Assembly (NCBI RefSeq): GCF_019375555.1 | Contig: NZ_JAHXDN010000002.1 | Span: forward strand, 558,001-622,000 | DNA from: Roseobacter insulae | Lineage (GTDB): Bacteria; Pseudomonadota; Alphaproteobacteria; Rhodobacterales; Rhodobacteraceae | Length of the DNA stretch: 64,000 bases | Reading direction: 5' to 3' | Shown: positions 29,247-38,244 of the stretch, piece by piece | How positions within the stretch are numbered: position 1 is the first letter of the stretch | Layout: each line of letters starts with the position of its first letter | Made by a program: the position numbers and the translations under genes | The notes under the pieces: generated by a model | Seen by the model: the letters and a program-made list of their open reading frames with translations, nothing else | Database searches by the model: none | Told to the model about the DNA's origin: nothing

Positions 29247-30209
29247 CTATCCATTGGTGAAATCAGGAAAATGTGTCTTTAGATGCGTCTCAAGCGCCAG
29301 GTCATGGACGACAAGTAACTGCTCTTTTTCCAATCGTGACCGATGCTCCGGCGTATCGGCGCAGACTTCGTCGAAGAATGTGCGCAGGCCGTGTTCTCCC
29401 TCATGGGCGCGAATCGTTTTGAAAAGCGCGTGCAGCGTCAGCCCTCCGTCCGCCTCCGGGATCGCGGGGGCAAGATTGGCCCGGTAGGAGCCTTTTTCAA
29501 AACGATACTGATACGCGTCGCGCCATGCCTGCCAGTTGCTGGCGTGACAATGCGCCAGCGCCACCTGGTCAAGCTCCGTGCTTCGGGGGTTCATCTGTTC
29601 GTTCTGCTGGGCATTGTGAATGCGTATTTTCATGTCTGGCAAACCGGTCCGCACAAAGAGTTTGCCCGCCACATGGCTGACGAAGCCTCCCTTCACATAG
29701 GCGCCAAACGTCGGGTAGAGCCGCATTGCCGTTTCCAGACGTGCCGGACCGTTTGGCAGGAACTTCTTGAAAGCGTCGGGAAACGTAGCGGCGTCGGAGG
29801 GGGCAAGCGCTTCCATCGGTCTTGTGCGGGCGCTTTGGATATTTTGGGGCAGGGCGGCAAGCGCAGATGCCACTGGCAGCTCTGAAACCAAAAATTCGTC
29901 GACGTCCATATGGATCAGCCAGTCCACATCGCGCACGCGCCTGTAGGTTCGTGTTGCATTAAAGGACTGACGTATCTGGTGTTTGGCCGGGCGGTGCCCT
30001 TTGACTTGTTGCCAATAAGCGTCGTCGCACTGCGTCACGCGGCATTTCGGATGCGCTTTCAGGGCGGCAAATGCCCCGGGATTGGGGGCGTCGAGACAGA
30101 TATGGATGCGGTGCGCACCGGCGCTCAGATGAAAGGCGGCAAAACGCAGCACATCGGCGGCGGGAGCTTTCACCGTGGCACACAGCCCCCAGCGTGCCGC
30201 GGATGTCAT
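29247..30209 (-). CDS. Glycosyltransferase family 2-like protein
   Basis: 320 aa. The N-terminal half looks like a GT-A fold: ARWGLCATVKAPAADVLRFAAFHLSAGAHRIHICLDAPNPG, then VDWLIHMDVDEFLV with the DxD-type metal site. This resembles the Glyco_tranf_2_4 subgroup, common in Rhodobacterales polysaccharide or surface-glycan contexts. Start 30209 is supported by overlap with the upstream gene (ATGA). Acceptor and donor are unknown. No other glycan genes adjoin except the linked unknown gene. Confidence 0.8.
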   Translation of the reverse strand: MTSAARWGLCATVKAPAADVLRFAAFHLSAGAHRIHICLDAPNPGAFAALKAHPKCRVTQCDDAYWQQVKGHRPAKHQIRQSFNATRTYRRVRDVDWLIHMDVDEFLVSELPVASALAALPQNIQSARTRPMEALAPSDAATFPDAFKKFLPNGPARLETAMRLYPTFGAYVKGGFVSHVAGKLFVRTGLPDMKIRIHNAQQNEQMNPRSTELDQVALAHCHASNWQAWRDAYQYRFEKGSYRANLAPAIPEADGGLTLHALFKTIRAHEGEHGLRTFFDEVCADTPEHRSRLEKEQLLVVHDLALETHLKTHFPDFTNG

Positions 30210-30946
30210 GCGTCTTTCTCGGGTTTGAACTTCTGAACCCGCGCGAAAATACTGCGCTGGTCCGTCATCGCCATGCGCAACATGCGGGTGGCCAGCGGCC
30301 GGATCGTCGCATCGCGTTCGCTCAGTTGCCACAAACGGGCCAGTAACACGCGATCCAGATCGCCGCCTTTCAGCGAATAAGGCTGCATGTCAAACGCCAT
30401 GGGAGATCGTTTGATCTTGCGTTTCACATCGAAGGGAACATCGCCTGGCTGGCCGGTGATGCGCCGCTCACTGTCGTGCAGCTTGATCAGGTCGAATAGC
30501 GTCGACAGACCCATCCCCAAGGCACGTTGATCACCGGTTTCTCCAACATCGGCAAAGGTCGTGGCCGCCGAAATGAGCCAGCGTGTCGGCAGTTCACGCG
30601 CCATAAGTTCGCCCTGTTCCGCCCAGATACGAAAAAACACCTCGCGCGCCGCCTGTGGGGGATCGCGTCGCCGCAACACCGCGATCAATACGGCATGCAC
30701 CATGTGCAGGGCGCTCTGACCTTCGAAAAGCGCTTGCAGTTCAACCCATTTGCGTTCTGCGGAATAGCGCGGAGTGTCATGGTAGTCAATCTCCGGCGCG
30801 GGCACCGTTTCCGCATGCAGGCTTTGAAGATCCACATCGGTTGGCGGCAACATGATCTCGACCCTGTCAAAAGGCCGCTGGCGCCGGTCCAACACCCGCA
30901 TCAGTTTGAAAAAACCGCCCTGATGAATTTCCTCTTTGTCAATCAT
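30206..30946 (-). CDS. Conserved-looking protein of unknown function, coupled to the glycosyltransferase
   Basis: 246 aa, soluble, no signal or membrane segment. Notable stretches: HMVHAVLIAVLRRRDPPQAAREVFFRIWAEQ, RWLISAATTFADVGETGDQR and PFDVKRKIKRSPMAFDMQPYSLKGGDLDRVLLARLW. Probably helical. It precedes the glycosyltransferase gene on the minus strand and overlaps it by ATGA, so the two are an operon. I recognise no family. A role in the same surface-modification process is inferred from coupling only. Confidence 0.7.
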   Translation of the reverse strand: MIDKEEIHQGGFFKLMRVLDRRQRPFDRVEIMLPPTDVDLQSLHAETVPAPEIDYHDTPRYSAERKWVELQALFEGQSALHMVHAVLIAVLRRRDPPQAAREVFFRIWAEQGELMARELPTRWLISAATTFADVGETGDQRALGMGLSTLFDLIKLHDSERRITGQPGDVPFDVKRKIKRSPMAFDMQPYSLKGGDLDRVLLARLWQLSERDATIRPLATRMLRMAMTDQRSIFARVQKFKPEKDA

Positions 30947-30958
30947 GGGGCGGGGTCT

Positions 30959-32566
30959 TCAGACCATCATCTCCTTGGTGGCAGTCAGTGTGACATCCGG
31001 GTAATCACGGCCAACCCGGTCGATATCCCATTGTAGGCGCGTCAGGTAGACGATGTCACCATCGTGGTCATGGGCAATATGCTGTTTATTGCTTTCGGTA
31101 AATTTTTCAACGGCTTGTTTGTCGCCGCTCACCCAGCGCGCCGAGGTGAACTGCGAAGCGTCAAATCGTACCGGCAACCCATATTCCAGCTCAATCCGGC
31201 TGGCGAGCACCTCAAATTGCAACTGCCCGACAACCCCGACGACAAAACCGGAACCGATGGACGGTTTGAACACCTTTGCGGCCCCCTCTTCAGCAAATTG
31301 CATCAGCGCCTTTTCAAGATGCTTGGCCTTGAGCGGATCGCCAGCGCGCACACCCTGAAGCAGTTCAGGGGCGAATGACGGGATGCCGGTGACGCGGATC
31401 GCCTCGCCCTCGGTCAGCGTATCGCCGATGCGCAGCTGGCCGTGGTTGGGAATACCGATAATGTCGCCCGCCCAGGCTTCCTCGGCCAGTTCCCGGTCGG
31501 AGGCCAGAAACATGACGGGATTGCTGATCGCCATCGGTTTCTTGGTGCGGACATGGGTCAGTTTCATGCCCCGTTCGAAATGCCCGGAAGCCAGCCGAAC
31601 AAAGGCCACCCGGTCGCGGTGTTTGGGATCCATATTCGCCTGAACCTTGAACACGAACCCGGCGACCTTCTTTTCCTCCGGCAGGATTTGGCGCGGTTCT
31701 GCCGACTGGATCTGCGGTTGCGGCCCGTAGGAGGCGATGCCCTCCATCAGTTCCTTGACGCCGAAGGAGTTGATCGCCGATCCGAACCAGATCGGGGTCA
31801 GCGACCCTTCGTGCATCGCGGAGATATCGAGGGGCGGCAACAACTCGCGGGCCATTTCAAGGTCCTCGCGCAATTTCTCCAGCAGCGCCGGTGGCACATG
31901 CTCTGCGAGCTTGGGGTCGTCGAGGCCGTTGATCTCGATGGAGTCGGCCACCCGGTTTCTGTCTGCCCGGTCCATCAGTTCCAGCCGGTCACGCAGGATG
32001 TCGTAGCATCCCAGAAAATCCCGACCGACGCCGATGGGCCAGCTTGCCGGGGTCACGTCGATGGCCAGGTTTTCCTGGATCTCGTCGATGATCTCAAAGA
32101 CGTCCCGGCTTTCGCGATCCATCTTATTGCAGAAAGTCAGGATCGGCAGATCGCGCATCCGGCAGACTTCAAACAGTTTCTGGGTCTGGCTTTCGACACC
32201 CTTTGCCCCGTCAATCACCATTACCGCAGCGTCCACGGCGGTGAGGGTCCGGTAAGTGTCTTCAGAGAAATCGGAGTGGCCGGGGGTATCAACCAGATTG
32301 AACCGGAACTCTTTGAAGTCAAACGACATTGCGGAGGCGGAGACCGAGATGCCGCGATCTTTTTCCATCGCCATGAAGTCCGAGCGCGTTCGGCGTGCTT
32401 CGCCCTTGGCGCGCACCTGCCCGGCCATTTGGATGGCGCCGCCAAACAGCAGAAACTTTTCCGTCAGTGTGGTCTTGCCCGCGTCAGGGTGGCTGATGAT
32501 CGCAAAGGTACGGCGGCGCGCAATCTCAGGCGGTAAGTCGGGGCGGTTTTGAGGTGAGTCCAGCAT
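30959..32566 (-). CDS. prfC: Peptide chain release factor 3
   Basis: 535 aa translational GTPase that recycles RF1/RF2 from the ribosome. G1 SHPDAGKTTLTEK, G3 DTPGHSDFSED, G4 NKMDRE and the class-specific IDRVGRDYPDV near the C-terminus are present. The frame opens further upstream to 32587, where there is no ribosome site; 32566 (MLDSPQNRPDL) gives the usual N-terminus but also lacks a clear Shine-Dalgarno, so the start is uncertain by 7 codons. Confidence 0.95.
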   Translation of the reverse strand: MLDSPQNRPDLPPEIARRRTFAIISHPDAGKTTLTEKFLLFGGAIQMAGQVRAKGEARRTRSDFMAMEKDRGISVSASAMSFDFKEFRFNLVDTPGHSDFSEDTYRTLTAVDAAVMVIDGAKGVESQTQKLFEVCRMRDLPILTFCNKMDRESRDVFEIIDEIQENLAIDVTPASWPIGVGRDFLGCYDILRDRLELMDRADRNRVADSIEINGLDDPKLAEHVPPALLEKLREDLEMARELLPPLDISAMHEGSLTPIWFGSAINSFGVKELMEGIASYGPQPQIQSAEPRQILPEEKKVAGFVFKVQANMDPKHRDRVAFVRLASGHFERGMKLTHVRTKKPMAISNPVMFLASDRELAEEAWAGDIIGIPNHGQLRIGDTLTEGEAIRVTGIPSFAPELLQGVRAGDPLKAKHLEKALMQFAEEGAAKVFKPSIGSGFVVGVVGQLQFEVLASRIELEYGLPVRFDASQFTSARWVSGDKQAVEKFTESNKQHIAHDHDGDIVYLTRLQWDIDRVGRDYPDVTLTATKEMMV

Positions 32567-32607
32567 GCAGCGCATATAGCGACGCAAGCAGGGCGCGGCA
32601 AGCGCAG

Positions 32608-33612
32608 TCAGCGCAGCGACGCCTTGCGCAAGAGGGCTGCCATGTCGGGCCGGTCCAGCAGGCTTTCGGGGACGTCGAAGATGTCCAGCCTTGAGGCGTC
32701 GTGCGGGCCGATGCGCTGACTGGCCTCGGGCGAGAGCATGGGGGCCGTACGGTCGTCGGCCAGCATCGATTCCGCGGCAATCCCTTCCGCGTAGATAATC
32801 TGATGCGTGTCAAAGAGCAGTTGATGGTAATCCACAAACCCGCCCTGCATGACCGTCACTGTCTGGCCGTTCACGAGGTGGCGCGCTTTTACCAGAAGCT
32901 CGGAGCGTCCGGCGCCCACCCGGTCGGTGCGCTGGTAGATAAAGAGACGGTGGTTGGGGCTGACAATAAGATCGTTGGTGTTGTTCAGAACGCCGGCCTG
33001 AATCCTTATGGGTGCAAAATCTCCTACGGCGCGTTGTGTGCTGCGCCCGATCCACCGAACCTGTTGAACGCCATCGTCGCGGGTCAAAACCGGGTCACCG
33101 GGTTGCAGCTCCTCGATACGTTTCTGACGGCCTGAACCCATAGTGATATGCGTTCCGCGCGCAAAGGAGACGCAGGCGATCTGGGCAATCTTTTCGGCGG
33201 TACGAGAGGTATCTATGCCCACCAGCTGGTAGTCCGCCTGCGGTATCAGCGGCGCAAGCGGCAGCGCAAACGTCTCTCGAACGGCACCGGCATCGTTGAG
33301 CTGCACAAGGACAATCACCTCGGTGACGGGCGCATCGGGAGACATCAGTGTCATCGCGCAGTCCAGATGAATCTCGGCTCCGGGCGTGCCAACCTCGCTG
33401 TTGTCAGTAATCCGGAACCCTCGGTTTTTCCCGCGCGCAAGCGTCAGGCGGTGCGTCCGGGCAGTGGCTTTCAGCCTGTAGACGTCGCCCAGCTCAAGAT
33501 CTTCGGCAAAGCTCAACCCGTCCCCTTCGTTGGCACCGGCGCTTACGATCATGTCCGCCGCACAGTGCACTGCGAGCGTCTGACCGGGGCCGTATGAGGA
33601 ACTCTGGGACAT
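32608..33612 (-). CDS. Hint-domain protein 1
   Basis: 334 aa. N-terminal 145 residues form an unidentified, probably beta-rich region; from residue 147 a Hint (Hedgehog/intein) module reads CVSFARGTHITMGSGRQKRIEELQPGDPVLTRDDGVQQVRWIGR, with SPNHRLFI further on. The catalytic Cys is present at the module start, and HR lies in the expected block. Such Hint_2 proteins are widespread in Rhodobacterales and sometimes seen at the C-terminus of RTX-like exported proteins; whether self-cleavage occurs is unknown. Related to the protein at 42788. Confidence 0.85.
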   Translation of the reverse strand: MSQSSSYGPGQTLAVHCAADMIVSAGANEGDGLSFAEDLELGDVYRLKATARTHRLTLARGKNRGFRITDNSEVGTPGAEIHLDCAMTLMSPDAPVTEVIVLVQLNDAGAVRETFALPLAPLIPQADYQLVGIDTSRTAEKIAQIACVSFARGTHITMGSGRQKRIEELQPGDPVLTRDDGVQQVRWIGRSTQRAVGDFAPIRIQAGVLNNTNDLIVSPNHRLFIYQRTDRVGAGRSELLVKARHLVNGQTVTVMQGGFVDYHQLLFDTHQIIYAEGIAAESMLADDRTAPMLSPEASQRIGPHDASRLDIFDVPESLLDRPDMAALLRKASLR

Positions 33613-33751
33613 AGGGCGTGACCTTCTCATACCATGGTTTTCAATGCGTTAATTCAGAATTGTGGCCAGGGGCGGTCAACTTTTCGGTGTTTTGCTGGTC
33701 TCTGCCACGGTGGCGGTGCTAGGCATTGGTGGAAACGTTAGGGAGCATGAC

Positions 33752-34531
33752 ATGGATTTGGGTATCAAGGGGAAACGCGCGGTTGTTTGCGCATCTTCGA
33801 AAGGATTGGGGCTGGGCTGTGCGCAGGCCCTCGCAGCCGCCGGGTGTGATCTGGTGATGAACGCCAGGGGTGCCGAGGCACTGGAAGCCGCGGCGGAGAC
33901 CATCCGCACGGCTCACGGCGTTTCGGTTGAGACGGTCGCCGCCGATATCACCGGCGATGACGGGCGCGCAAAGGTGCTGGCCGCTGCGGGTCAGGCCGAC
34001 ATCCTTGTCAACAATGCAGGAGGCCCACCCCCGGGCATGTGGCACGATTGGGACCGCGCCGATTTCATCGCGGCGCTTGATGCCAACATGCTGTCGCCCA
34101 TTGCGATGATCAAGGCGCTGGTGCCCGGCATGATGGATCGGGGATGGGGACGTGTGGTCAATATCACCTCGCAATCCGTCAAAGCGCCGATCCCGCAACT
34201 GGGTCTGAGCAATGCCGCCCGTACCGGATTGACAGGCTATGTTGCCGGCACCAGTCGCCAGGTGGCAAGTGCAGGTGTTACGATCAACAACCTGCTGCCG
34301 GGCATTCATGCCACCGACCGCGCAGAAGCGCTCGACGGCCCGGTTGCCGCCCGCGATGGGATCAGCCTTGAAGAGGCCCGGGCGCGCCGGTCTGCCACGA
34401 TCCCTGCAGGCAGATACGGGTCGCTCGAAGAATTTGGCGCTGTCTGTGCCTTCATATGCTCGCAGCATGCCGGTTTTATGGTGGGCCAGAATATCCTTCT
34501 GGACGGCGGTGCCACAAACGCCACGATCTGA
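33752..34531 (+). CDS. SDR family oxidoreductase lacking the canonical catalytic Tyr-Lys
   Basis: 259 aa short-chain dehydrogenase fold. NAD(P) motif ASSKGLGLGCAQAL and ILVNNAGGPPPGM are normal; the segment that should hold YxxxK instead reads SQSVKAPIPQLGLSNAARTGLTGYVAG, with no tyrosine/lysine pair at the expected spacing. This matches, from memory, an SDR subgroup (BKR-like) that also lacks the pair. The frame is open upstream to 33662; ATG 33752 follows TAGGGAGCATGAC. It is coupled closely (4 bp) to an AlkC-like gene. Confidence 0.85.
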   Translation: MDLGIKGKRAVVCASSKGLGLGCAQALAAAGCDLVMNARGAEALEAAAETIRTAHGVSVETVAADITGDDGRAKVLAAAGQADILVNNAGGPPPGMWHDWDRADFIAALDANMLSPIAMIKALVPGMMDRGWGRVVNITSQSVKAPIPQLGLSNAARTGLTGYVAGTSRQVASAGVTINNLLPGIHATDRAEALDGPVAARDGISLEEARARRSATIPAGRYGSLEEFGAVCAFICSQHAGFMVGQNILLDGGATNATI

Positions 34532-34534
34532 TCC

Positions 34535-35653
34535 ATGGCGGAACGGTTTTCACTCAAGGATCATCTGTTCAACCGGCAAACGGTTGGTCAACTGGCGCAG
34601 GAGTATGGTGCCGCCCTCCCGGACTTCGATGGCGCAGAATTCCAACGACAGGCGCTGGCCGGGTTTGCCGACCGGGAGCTTTTGGCGCGGCTGGACTGGC
34701 TGGCCGATTGCGTCGAGGCGCAACTGGCCGGTGATTTTTCCACCATGGCGGACCAGCTGGAAGCAGCCATGCCCGCACCGCTCGACCCGACGTTGCGGGA
34801 CGACGACTTTGGTCAGTTCATCCACGCAGTGCCGGGTATTCTGGCGGTCCGCCACGGGCTTGACCGGCACCGTGAACGGGCGATGACGCTGCTGCACCGC
34901 GCGACCCAGCGGTTTTCAATGGAATTCTACATCCGTGCTTTCCTCAACACCTGGACGGAGGATACCCTTGCCGATCTGCGCATCTGGGCGTCGGACAGCA
35001 ATTATCACGTGCGCCGTCTGGTCAGCGAAGGCACGCGTCCCAAGCTTCCCTGGGCCAAGGCTGTATCACTGACGCCGGAGCAGACCTTGCCGCTGCTTGA
35101 CGCGCTGCACGGAGACCGCACCCGATTTGTCACCCGCTCCGTGTCGAACCACCTGAACGATCTGTCCAAAACGCATCCTGATCTGGTGCTGGATCACCTG
35201 GGCAAGTGGCGGGAGGCCAAGCGCCAGCAGCCCAAAGAGCTCGATTGGATGACGCGGCACGCGCTGCGCAGCCTGATCAAGCAGGGGCACGCGGGTGCTA
35301 TGTCGGCCCTTGGGTACGACCCGGAAGCACCGGTTGCGGTTGACCTGATGCTCGACACCCCGACGGTCGCGATCGGCGATGTGTTGAAATTCGGCTGTCG
35401 CGTCAGCGTAACGGCGGATTTGCCGGTGCTTGTCGATTACCGCATCACTTTTTCCCGGCCCGAAGGGCGGCAAGGGCAAAAGGTCTTTAAGCTCAAACAG
35501 GGCAAAGCGACCCCGACGAAGCCCTTCGAGGTCAGCAAGGCGCACAAGCTCAAGGGAGATGCGACGACGTTCCGGCTGCATCCCGGTCCTCATCTGTTGA
35601 CGGTACAGGTCAACGGAGTGGACCGGGCGGAAGCGTCGTTCGAGCTGACGTAA
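34535..35653 (+). CDS. DNA alkylation repair protein, AlkC-like HEAT-repeat glycosylase
   Basis: 372 aa. The first 265 residues are helical HEAT-like repeats: FYIRAFLNTWTEDTLADLRIWASDSNYHVRRLVSEGTRPKLPWAK and RSVSNHLNDLSKTHPDLVLDHLG. They match AlkC/AlkD DNA glycosylases that remove alkylated bases. The last about 105 residues (VDLMLDTPTVAIGDVLKFGCRVSV ...) look like an immunoglobulin-like beta domain, as in AlkC of the beta subgroup. Starts 4 bp after the SDR gene. Substrate range cannot be read from sequence. Confidence 0.85.
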   Translation: MAERFSLKDHLFNRQTVGQLAQEYGAALPDFDGAEFQRQALAGFADRELLARLDWLADCVEAQLAGDFSTMADQLEAAMPAPLDPTLRDDDFGQFIHAVPGILAVRHGLDRHRERAMTLLHRATQRFSMEFYIRAFLNTWTEDTLADLRIWASDSNYHVRRLVSEGTRPKLPWAKAVSLTPEQTLPLLDALHGDRTRFVTRSVSNHLNDLSKTHPDLVLDHLGKWREAKRQQPKELDWMTRHALRSLIKQGHAGAMSALGYDPEAPVAVDLMLDTPTVAIGDVLKFGCRVSVTADLPVLVDYRITFSRPEGRQGQKVFKLKQGKATPTKPFEVSKAHKLKGDATTFRLHPGPHLLTVQVNGVDRAEASFELT

Positions 35654-35752
35654 ACGCCGGTTCACAATCGCGACAGATTGGCGTCGCGGTACTGGTGGCG
35701 GCGGCGCGGCTTCGATACCGGTCTGAAAACACGCGGCAAAAGGCCCCCATTG

Positions 35753-37111
35753 ATGCAAACCACCATCCTTGTCGTTATCTTCGGCGCAATCGTCATTGCC
35801 AGTCTGCTGGCTGCACCCCGCCGGGCGAGTGTCGAAGGCTTTTTCAGCGGCAAGTCCGAAAGTGGCGCGGCACCCGGCCTGTGGGTGCTTGTGCTGAGCC
35901 AGGTGACAACGTGGATTTTCGCGCGGTCGCTGATGAACGCCGCCATTCTGGGGTATTACTACGGGATCGCGGGTACGCTGGCGTATGCGGTCTATTACGG
36001 GTCCTTCCTGACGGGTGGCTACATCGTCGGCCACCTGCGCGCGCAGGGGGCTGGTTCCATGCAGGAATGGCTGGGCGTGCGGTTCGGGGCAGTCGGGCAG
36101 GGCGCCTATAACCTGGTGGTCGGCCTGCGGCTTTTGTCGGAGGTCTTTGCCAACCTGCTGGTGGTCGGGCTGATCTTCGACGCGCTGGCCGGTGGCAACG
36201 GCACCGTCGCGATCCTCATCGTATCGGTGCTGGGACTGGCCTATTCCGCATGGGGCGGGTTGAGCGCCGCCCTGCGTACCGACGTCGTTCAGATGCTGTT
36301 GTTCCTTCTGGCGCTGATACTGGCCTTCGGCGCCCTGATCATGACGCCGGGTTTCTCGTGGTCCGCGGTGCTGACAGCGCCCGGTGCCTCCGGGGCATAC
36401 AACGGGTGGATCCTGCTCGCGGTTGCAGCGTTACAGGTCTTTTCCTATCCGGCGCATGATCCGGTGATGATGGACCGCGGCTTTCTGGCGGACACGGAAA
36501 CAACGCGCCGGTCTTTCCTGCACGCCTTCTGGATATCGATGCTGTGCATTCTGGCCTTTGGGTTTTTCGGCATTCAGGCGAGCCTTGTCGGTGCCCCCTA
36601 CGAAGGACAGCTGATCGGCACCTGGGCCGGGATGTTCCCGTCATGGGTTTTCGTGCTGCTGGTTATCTCCCTGCTGGTTTCCGCGATGAGCACGCTTGAT
36701 TCCGCTCTCGCGTCATCGGCGCGTCTCGCGGTGGAGGAGCTTGGTCTCGCGACGCGCAGCCTTTTGGGGGGGCGGGTGGTCATGGTTGTCGTTATGGGGC
36801 TTGGCGCCGCCTTGACGCTATGGGGCAACGCGACGCTTTTTGACGCCGTGGCGGTCAGCGGGACCGCGTCCATGTTCCTTGCGCCGGTTCTGCTGGTCGG
36901 GCTGGTCGGCGACAGAGATATCCCGCTCTGGTCCTATCTTGTCGCCTTTGCGGCTGCGGTCGGGGGGGCGTTCGCCTATTTTGCCCGCGAGTGGCAGGGC
37001 GTGGCGGCGTGGTTGCCCGAAGGTCATAAATACGAACAATTGCTGGTTATCTGCCTCGTGGTATTAAGCATCGGTTTTGCAGCAGTGCTTGCGGGCGCCC
37101 GGAAGGGCTGA
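35753..37111 (+). CDS. Sodium:solute symporter family protein
   Basis: 452 aa with about 12-13 membrane helices. It shows features of the SSS family: FFSGKSESGAAPGLWVLVLSQVTTW near the N-terminus, GLSAALRTDVVQ at the sixth segment, and VSAMSTLDSALASSARLAVEEL in the C-terminal half, which contains the usual serine/aspartate sodium-site residues. The frame opens earlier but ATG 35753 (MQTTILVV) follows AAAAGG and begins the first helix. Substrate unknown: no catabolic genes accompany it. Confidence 0.85.
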   Translation: MQTTILVVIFGAIVIASLLAAPRRASVEGFFSGKSESGAAPGLWVLVLSQVTTWIFARSLMNAAILGYYYGIAGTLAYAVYYGSFLTGGYIVGHLRAQGAGSMQEWLGVRFGAVGQGAYNLVVGLRLLSEVFANLLVVGLIFDALAGGNGTVAILIVSVLGLAYSAWGGLSAALRTDVVQMLLFLLALILAFGALIMTPGFSWSAVLTAPGASGAYNGWILLAVAALQVFSYPAHDPVMMDRGFLADTETTRRSFLHAFWISMLCILAFGFFGIQASLVGAPYEGQLIGTWAGMFPSWVFVLLVISLLVSAMSTLDSALASSARLAVEELGLATRSLLGGRVVMVVVMGLGAALTLWGNATLFDAVAVSGTASMFLAPVLLVGLVGDRDIPLWSYLVAFAAAVGGAFAYFAREWQGVAAWLPEGHKYEQLLVICLVVLSIGFAAVLAGARKG

Positions 37112-37120
37112 TAGCCCGTT

Positions 37121-37141
37121 ATCCGATGAATTCTATCGGAT
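37121..37141. repeat. Inverted repeat around the predicted ABC ATPase start codon
   Basis: ATCCGAT-N7-ATCGGAT is a perfect 7-bp inverted repeat; the ATG at 37126 is inside its first arm. In RNA it would hide the start codon in a hairpin. Confidence 0.4.
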
Positions 37142-38238
37142 TTGACGAGACCCGCGTGACACCTGTTCCCCCAAGGCTGGAAGTCAAGAACCTGATGCGC
37201 TCCTTCGAGGGGCGCACGGTGGTCAACGATATCAGCTTTGCCATCCAACCCGGTCAGGTCACCTGTCTTTTAGGGCCTTCGGGATGCGGCAAATCCACAA
37301 CCCTGCGCATGATCGCCGGTGTGGAGATGCAGGACAGCGGAGAGATTTACGTGGACGGTGCGCTGGTCTGTGACACCATTTTCAGGTTGCCGCCGGAACG
37401 GCGGGAGATTGGTCTGATGTTCCAGGATTTCGCGTTGTTTCCGCACCTCAGCGTCGCCGATAACGTGGCCTTCGGCCTGACATCGGGCTCGAAGGCGGAA
37501 AAGCGGGCACGGGTGGAAGAACTGCTGGAGCGGGTGGACCTGATGCGGTTCATCGACGGCTACCCGCACCAATTATCAGGCGGCGAACAGCAGCGTGTCG
37601 CCCTGGCCCGGGCGCTGGCCCCGAAACCCAAGATCATGCTGATGGACGAGCCTTTCTCGGGCCTCGACAACCGCCTGCGCGATGGTATCCGCGACGAGAC
37701 GCTCAACATTCTCAAGGAGCAGGACACGGCCGTATTGCTGGTCACCCACGAGCCGGAAGAGGCCATGCGCATGGCCGATGAGATCGCCCTGATGCGCGAT
37801 GGCCGGATCGTACAGCATGGTGCGCCCTACAATGTCTACACCCGGCCGGTGGACAGGGCGGCCCTTGCGTTTTTCTCGGATGCGAATGTCCTGCATGCGA
37901 CGGTGGAAGGGGCGCTGGCGCAGACGCCTTTCGGTCAGTTTCTGGCGCCGGGGCACCCGGACGGGACGATGGTCGATATTGTCTTTCGCCCGCAGCACGT
38001 GCGCATCGATTTCGACCGCGGCGGAACCGGGCCGAAACCGACCGCGACCGATGGCACAGCCGCGCGGGGCGTTGTGCAGCGGGCCCGGTTCATGGGCAAT
38101 GAAAGCCTTGTGGAGTTCGTGATGGATTACGACGATTCCATCTTGCGCGCGACCGTTCCGAATGTCTTTTTGCCGAAAGTTGGCACCGTGATGTGGCTGA
38201 CAATCCGGCGCGACAAGTGTTTTGTGTTTGACGCCTGA
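37126..38238 (+). CDS. ABC transporter ATP-binding protein, FbpC/PotA-like, without nearby permease
   Basis: 370 aa. Walker A GPSGCGKST, Q-loop FQDFALFPH, signature LSGGEQQRVALARAL, Walker B IMLMDEPFSGLD and the H-loop VTHEPEEAMRMAD are complete. A C-terminal TOBE-like region of about 110 residues contains DIVFRPQHVRIDF. Such ATPases energise iron(III), polyamine or similar importers. No permease or binding protein gene is in the window, and the next two genes are Lin0512-family, so the partner is unknown. ATG 37126 lacks a good ribosome site; GTG at 37156 is an alternative. Confidence 0.85.
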   Translation: MNSIGFDETRVTPVPPRLEVKNLMRSFEGRTVVNDISFAIQPGQVTCLLGPSGCGKSTTLRMIAGVEMQDSGEIYVDGALVCDTIFRLPPERREIGLMFQDFALFPHLSVADNVAFGLTSGSKAEKRARVEELLERVDLMRFIDGYPHQLSGGEQQRVALARALAPKPKIMLMDEPFSGLDNRLRDGIRDETLNILKEQDTAVLLVTHEPEEAMRMADEIALMRDGRIVQHGAPYNVYTRPVDRAALAFFSDANVLHATVEGALAQTPFGQFLAPGHPDGTMVDIVFRPQHVRIDFDRGGTGPKPTATDGTAARGVVQRARFMGNESLVEFVMDYDDSILRATVPNVFLPKVGTVMWLTIRRDKCFVFDA

Positions 38239-38244
38239 GGGCAG

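Noticed and set aside
31442..32536. 364-codon open frame on the plus strand across prfC
   Set aside because: Antisense to a certain GTPase gene with all motifs; the product has no recognisable features.
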